The notes below the pieces were generated by a model. The model ran no database searches. It was not told the origin of the DNA and saw only the letters and a program-made list of their open reading frames with translations. A DNA stretch of 8,278 nt from Anaerolineae bacterium (GTDB taxonomy: Bacteria > Chloroflexota > Anaerolineae > 4572-78 > J111), in contig JAGRCC010000527.1 of NCBI GenBank assembly GCA_020433785.1, positions 1 through 8,278 on the forward strand. The letters are read 5' to 3'. Shown piece by piece: positions 6,061-8,278 of the stretch. A program made the position numbers and the translations under genes. Each line of letters begins with the position of its first letter. Within the stretch, counting starts at the first letter, position 1.

Positions 6061-7287
6061 ATGATAACTGACAAAAAACATATTGTTGTTTTGGGCGGGG
6101 GATACGGCGGGATGATGGCCGCCCTGCGACTGGCCGGTAAAAGCAAACGATTGACAACAACCGTTACCCTAGTCAATGCACTCGATTACTTTGTTGAACG
6201 GCCGCGTCTGCACGAACAGGCAACCGGGGTCCAGCTCAAAAACCGGTCAATGGCCTACATGTTACGCGGCACAAAAGTCGATTTTGTCCAAGGCTGGGTG
6301 ACGGCCATCGATCCGGGGCAACAGGTCGTTCGGGTACGAACCGCTCAGGATGATAAGCCGCTCCGTTACGACTATTTGGTTAATGCCTTGGGCAGCCACG
6401 TCGATCGAGAGACTGTGCCGGGGGTGGCTGATTATGCATTTACGCTTGATCCTTACGGTGAGCGAACCACTACCCCGCTGCAACAAAAACTTACCGCTTT
6501 TGGCCAGCGCTCGTTTCAGGTGGTGGTGGTTGGCGGCGGCGCGACCGGGATCGAGACCGCGACTCAAATTAAAGGTGTGTATCCACACAGCACGGTGACG
6601 CTGGTAACTCAAGGCCAGGCCGGCGCGTTTAAGGGGCCACAGATTCAGCAGCATATGATTCAAGCGCTGCGGGAGCAATCGATCCACGTTTGTGAATACC
6701 AATCGGTCACACGGGTCAATTCGGATAGCGTGGTCTTGGCTTCGGGCTGGTTGCCGGCCGATGTCGTGGTCTGGGCCGGCGGTTTTATGGCTTCACCCCT
6801 GGCCAAAGAGGCCGGACTGCAAGTCAATCGCCGCCATCAAATTTTGGTCGATCCGTATCTCCGGTCGCTGTCTCATCCGAACATCTATGCCGTCGGCGAT
6901 GCGGCTTGGCCGGTTGAAGAGCCAGGTGCGCCCATGCGCATGAGTCTGTTCACCGCGCTGGTCAGCGGGGCGCAGGCGGCGGATAATATCATGGCCGAAA
7001 TCAAAGACCAATCACCCCGGCCGTTGAGCTTTGCTTATTATGGCCAGGGTATCGCCTTGGGACCGCAAGATGCTGTTGGCTTTGCCACATATCCGGCCGA
7101 TGCTGCCTGGAAGCTCATCTTCCGGCGCAAAAGCGCGGTCGCGATTCGTAATTTCTTCATCTGGTTGTTAGGCGGGGTTTTGGAGATGGAACGTCGCTTT
7201 CCCGGCTTTTTCTTCTGGAATGGAAGGGAGCGGTATAATAAACAGCGGCGACGTGGGGCAATCGCCAAGTCAAGAGCAACCAATTGA
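6061..7287 (+). CDS. FAD/NAD(P)-dependent oxidoreductase, NDH-2-like
   Basis: This is a 408-residue flavoprotein of the type II NADH dehydrogenase-like pyridine nucleotide-disulfide oxidoreductase family. Such enzymes pass electrons from NAD(P)H through FAD to a quinone or another acceptor, usually at the inner face of the membrane. The N-terminal FAD-binding Rossmann motif is GGGYGG at 12-17. The NAD(P)-binding motif is VVVVGGGATGIE with glycines at 158-160 and 163 and E165. The second FAD motif is IYAVGDAAWP with D280. There is no transmembrane span, but the C-terminus (FFIWLLGGVLEMERRFPGFFFW) is amphipathic and could dock on the membrane. GAGG (6051-6054) lies six bases before ATG 6061; ATG 6058 is equally in frame, and the longer frame from TTG 6001 overlaps the promoter. 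The ECF41 sigma gene starts 21 bases after the stop, so the two are probably co-transcribed. Oxidoreductases are among the usual ECF41 neighbours and targets. The electron acceptor is unknown. Confidence 0.9.
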   Translation: MITDKKHIVVLGGGYGGMMAALRLAGKSKRLTTTVTLVNALDYFVERPRLHEQATGVQLKNRSMAYMLRGTKVDFVQGWVTAIDPGQQVVRVRTAQDDKPLRYDYLVNALGSHVDRETVPGVADYAFTLDPYGERTTTPLQQKLTAFGQRSFQVVVVGGGATGIETATQIKGVYPHSTVTLVTQGQAGAFKGPQIQQHMIQALREQSIHVCEYQSVTRVNSDSVVLASGWLPADVVVWAGGFMASPLAKEAGLQVNRRHQILVDPYLRSLSHPNIYAVGDAAWPVEEPGAPMRMSLFTALVSGAQAADNIMAEIKDQSPRPLSFAYYGQGIALGPQDAVGFATYPADAAWKLIFRRKSAVAIRNFFIWLLGGVLEMERRFPGFFFWNGRERYNKQRRRGAIAKSRATN

Positions 7288-7308
7288 GACGAAGTGGGGA
7301 TTAAACGG

Positions 7309-8172
7309 ATGGAAATCGAACAATTTGAGACGTATCGACCGCTGCTTTTTGCGATTGCTTATCGGATGCTGGGCACGGTGACGGAGGCCGAGGATGTGCT
7401 GCAAGATACATTTGTGCGCGTTCAAACGAGTTCAGGCCAGACCATCCACAATCCAAAATATTATCTGACCACGATCGTGACTCGGCTGTGTCTCAACCAA
7501 CTCAGCGCCGCCCGGACGCAGCGAGAGCAGTACTTAGGGCCGTGGCTGCCGGAACCGATCGCGACTGTCGGCCAGCGTGACTTGATCAACCCGGCGGAAC
7601 GAGCGGCCACGTATGACTCAATCTCCACGGCTTTTTTGGTCCTGTTGGAGTCGCTGTCGCCGGCAGAGCGAGCGGTCTTTATTTTGCATCAGGTTTTTGA
7701 GTACAAGTTCAAAGAAATTGCCGAGATGCTGGAAAAAAGTGAGGCCGCTTGCCGCCAACTATTCAAGCGGGCCAGGGATCATATCGCCGAGAACCGGGCT
7801 CGCTTTGATCCCACGCCGGAAGCCCACGAACGTCTGTTGAAAAGTTTCATTGAGGTCGTTGAATTGGGCGAAGTTGAGGCGTTCCTGCAACTGTTGGCTG
7901 ACGATATCATCTTTGTTCCCGATGGCGGTGGGGAGCGCGGCGCGGCGACTCAAGTTCTGCGTGGGCGGGAAGCGGTGGCTGCCTTTATTTTTGGGGTACA
8001 GCGCGTTGCCCCGTCACGACTGGCGTATGAATTAATGGTTCTCAATGGGCAGCAGGCGGTCTTAGCTCGGACGGCCGATGGTCGTCCCTATTTTGCGCTG
8101 TTCCTTTATGGCGAACAATATAGGGCGAAGTTAATCCACGTAATCGCGGGGCGAAAGCTGCGGTCAATTTAA
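7309..8172 (+). CDS. ECF41/SigJ-type sigma factor with SnoaL-like C-terminal domain
   Basis: This is an RNA polymerase sigma-70 family factor of the ECF41 group, 287 residues, the usual length for the group. Region 2 spans about 6-70, with AYRMLGTVTEAEDVLQDTF near 17-35. The ECF41 linker motif WLPEP is at 79-83. Region 4 covers about 108-165, with LSPAERAVF starting at 116. The remainder is an NTF2/SnoaL-like domain that replaces the separate anti-sigma factor of other ECF groups and tunes activity from within the same chain. The conserved DGGG motif is at 205-208. At the C-terminus the family's NPDKL appears altered to AGRKL (280-284). ATG 7309 is preferred because GTGGGG (7294-7299) lies nine bases upstream; GTG 7294 would consume that site. 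It probably shares a transcript with the flavoprotein gene and may recognise the GTCAC-type promoter at 5992-6020. Confidence 0.93.
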   Translation: MEIEQFETYRPLLFAIAYRMLGTVTEAEDVLQDTFVRVQTSSGQTIHNPKYYLTTIVTRLCLNQLSAARTQREQYLGPWLPEPIATVGQRDLINPAERAATYDSISTAFLVLLESLSPAERAVFILHQVFEYKFKEIAEMLEKSEAACRQLFKRARDHIAENRARFDPTPEAHERLLKSFIEVVELGEVEAFLQLLADDIIFVPDGGGERGAATQVLRGREAVAAFIFGVQRVAPSRLAYELMVLNGQQAVLARTADGRPYFALFLYGEQYRAKLIHVIAGRKLRSI

Positions 8173-8278
8173 TGAGGGTGGGGCAGATTTATGTCACTCG
8201 CGGAAATTGTAGAACACGGATTACACGGATTGAACGGATTTTCACGGATCTAAATTTATTGTCTGTAAATTGGGTTTA
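8173..8278. repeat. Non-coding right end with ACGGATT repeats (8216-8250)
   Basis: After the sigma factor stop, ACGGATT occurs at 8216, 8225 and 8234, and ACGGATC at 8244, giving steps of 9, 9 and 10 bases. This CACGGATTA-like periodic sequence resembles dispersed intergenic repeats seen in many bacterial genomes, a comparison from memory. The remaining bases to 8278 are A+T-rich with no supported gene. The window ends before any downstream gene starts. Confidence 0.55.

Noticed and set aside
6262..6702. Minus-strand open frame of 146 codons opposite the flavoprotein gene
   Set aside because: It is antisense to conserved FAD/NAD-binding sequence and shows no domain of its own.
8192..8218. 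TGTCACT as a second ECF41 -35 element
   Set aside because: Sixteen bases downstream the sequence is CACG rather than CGTC, and no gene start lies within the window.
8216..8250. CRISPR-like array
   Set aside because: Units are only 7-10 bases with no distinct spacers, far too short for CRISPR repeats and spacers.
8191..8253. Short frame beginning MSLAEIVEHG after the sigma gene
   Set aside because: Most of it is translated ACGGATT repeat, and its stop falls within non-coding A+T-rich DNA; no homology is apparent.

Overview
The window reads as an ordinary, plus-strand-coded piece of a bacterial chromosome. Five protein genes are complete or nearly so, and a sixth is cut by the left edge. No gene on the minus strand, rRNA, tRNA, CRISPR array or transposase can be supported. 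Gene content (a bacterial dNK-type nucleoside kinase, a MoxR/DUF58 pair, a large HerA-like ATPase and an ECF41 sigma factor beside a flavoprotein), the moderate G+C and the small dispersed palindromic repeats suit a Chloroflexota-like environmental genome. This assignment is an inference; no marker gene settles it.

Left part (1-3057). A deoxynucleoside kinase entering from the left edge is missing only its extreme N-terminus. A short hairpin follows it. Next come a MoxR-family AAA+ ATPase and a membrane-anchored DUF58 protein, a classic two-gene partnership in which the ATPase is thought to act as a chaperone or remodeller for the membrane protein. A palindromic A+T-rich repeat lies between the two genes, and it produces a false upstream start for the DUF58 gene. 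The transglutaminase-like third partner that often follows is absent.

Middle part (3058-5980). After a 270-base non-coding gap with a candidate extended -10 promoter and a perfect inverted repeat just downstream of it, a single gene encodes an 843-residue P-loop ATPase. Its N-terminal half is a HerA/FtsK-like motor, followed by a proline-rich linker, an unassigned middle region and a long charged coiled coil. It appears monocistronic and is closed by a long imperfect palindrome. Its function is unknown.

Right part (5981-8278). A probable two-gene operon encodes a type II NADH dehydrogenase-like flavoprotein and an ECF41/SigJ-type sigma factor with a fused SnoaL/NTF2-like C-terminal domain. 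A sequence resembling the known ECF41 promoter (-35 GTCAC, 16-base spacer, -10 CGTC) lies upstream of the flavoprotein, suggesting that the sigma factor drives its own operon. An 8+8 base inverted repeat joins this promoter to the Shine-Dalgarno of the flavoprotein. The window ends in a non-coding stretch with ACGGATT repeats.

The items most worth following are the orphan HerA-like ATPase with its leader palindrome, and the ECF41 module with its layered promoter and inverted-repeat leader and its altered C-terminal motif. Neither is proven to be a new system.
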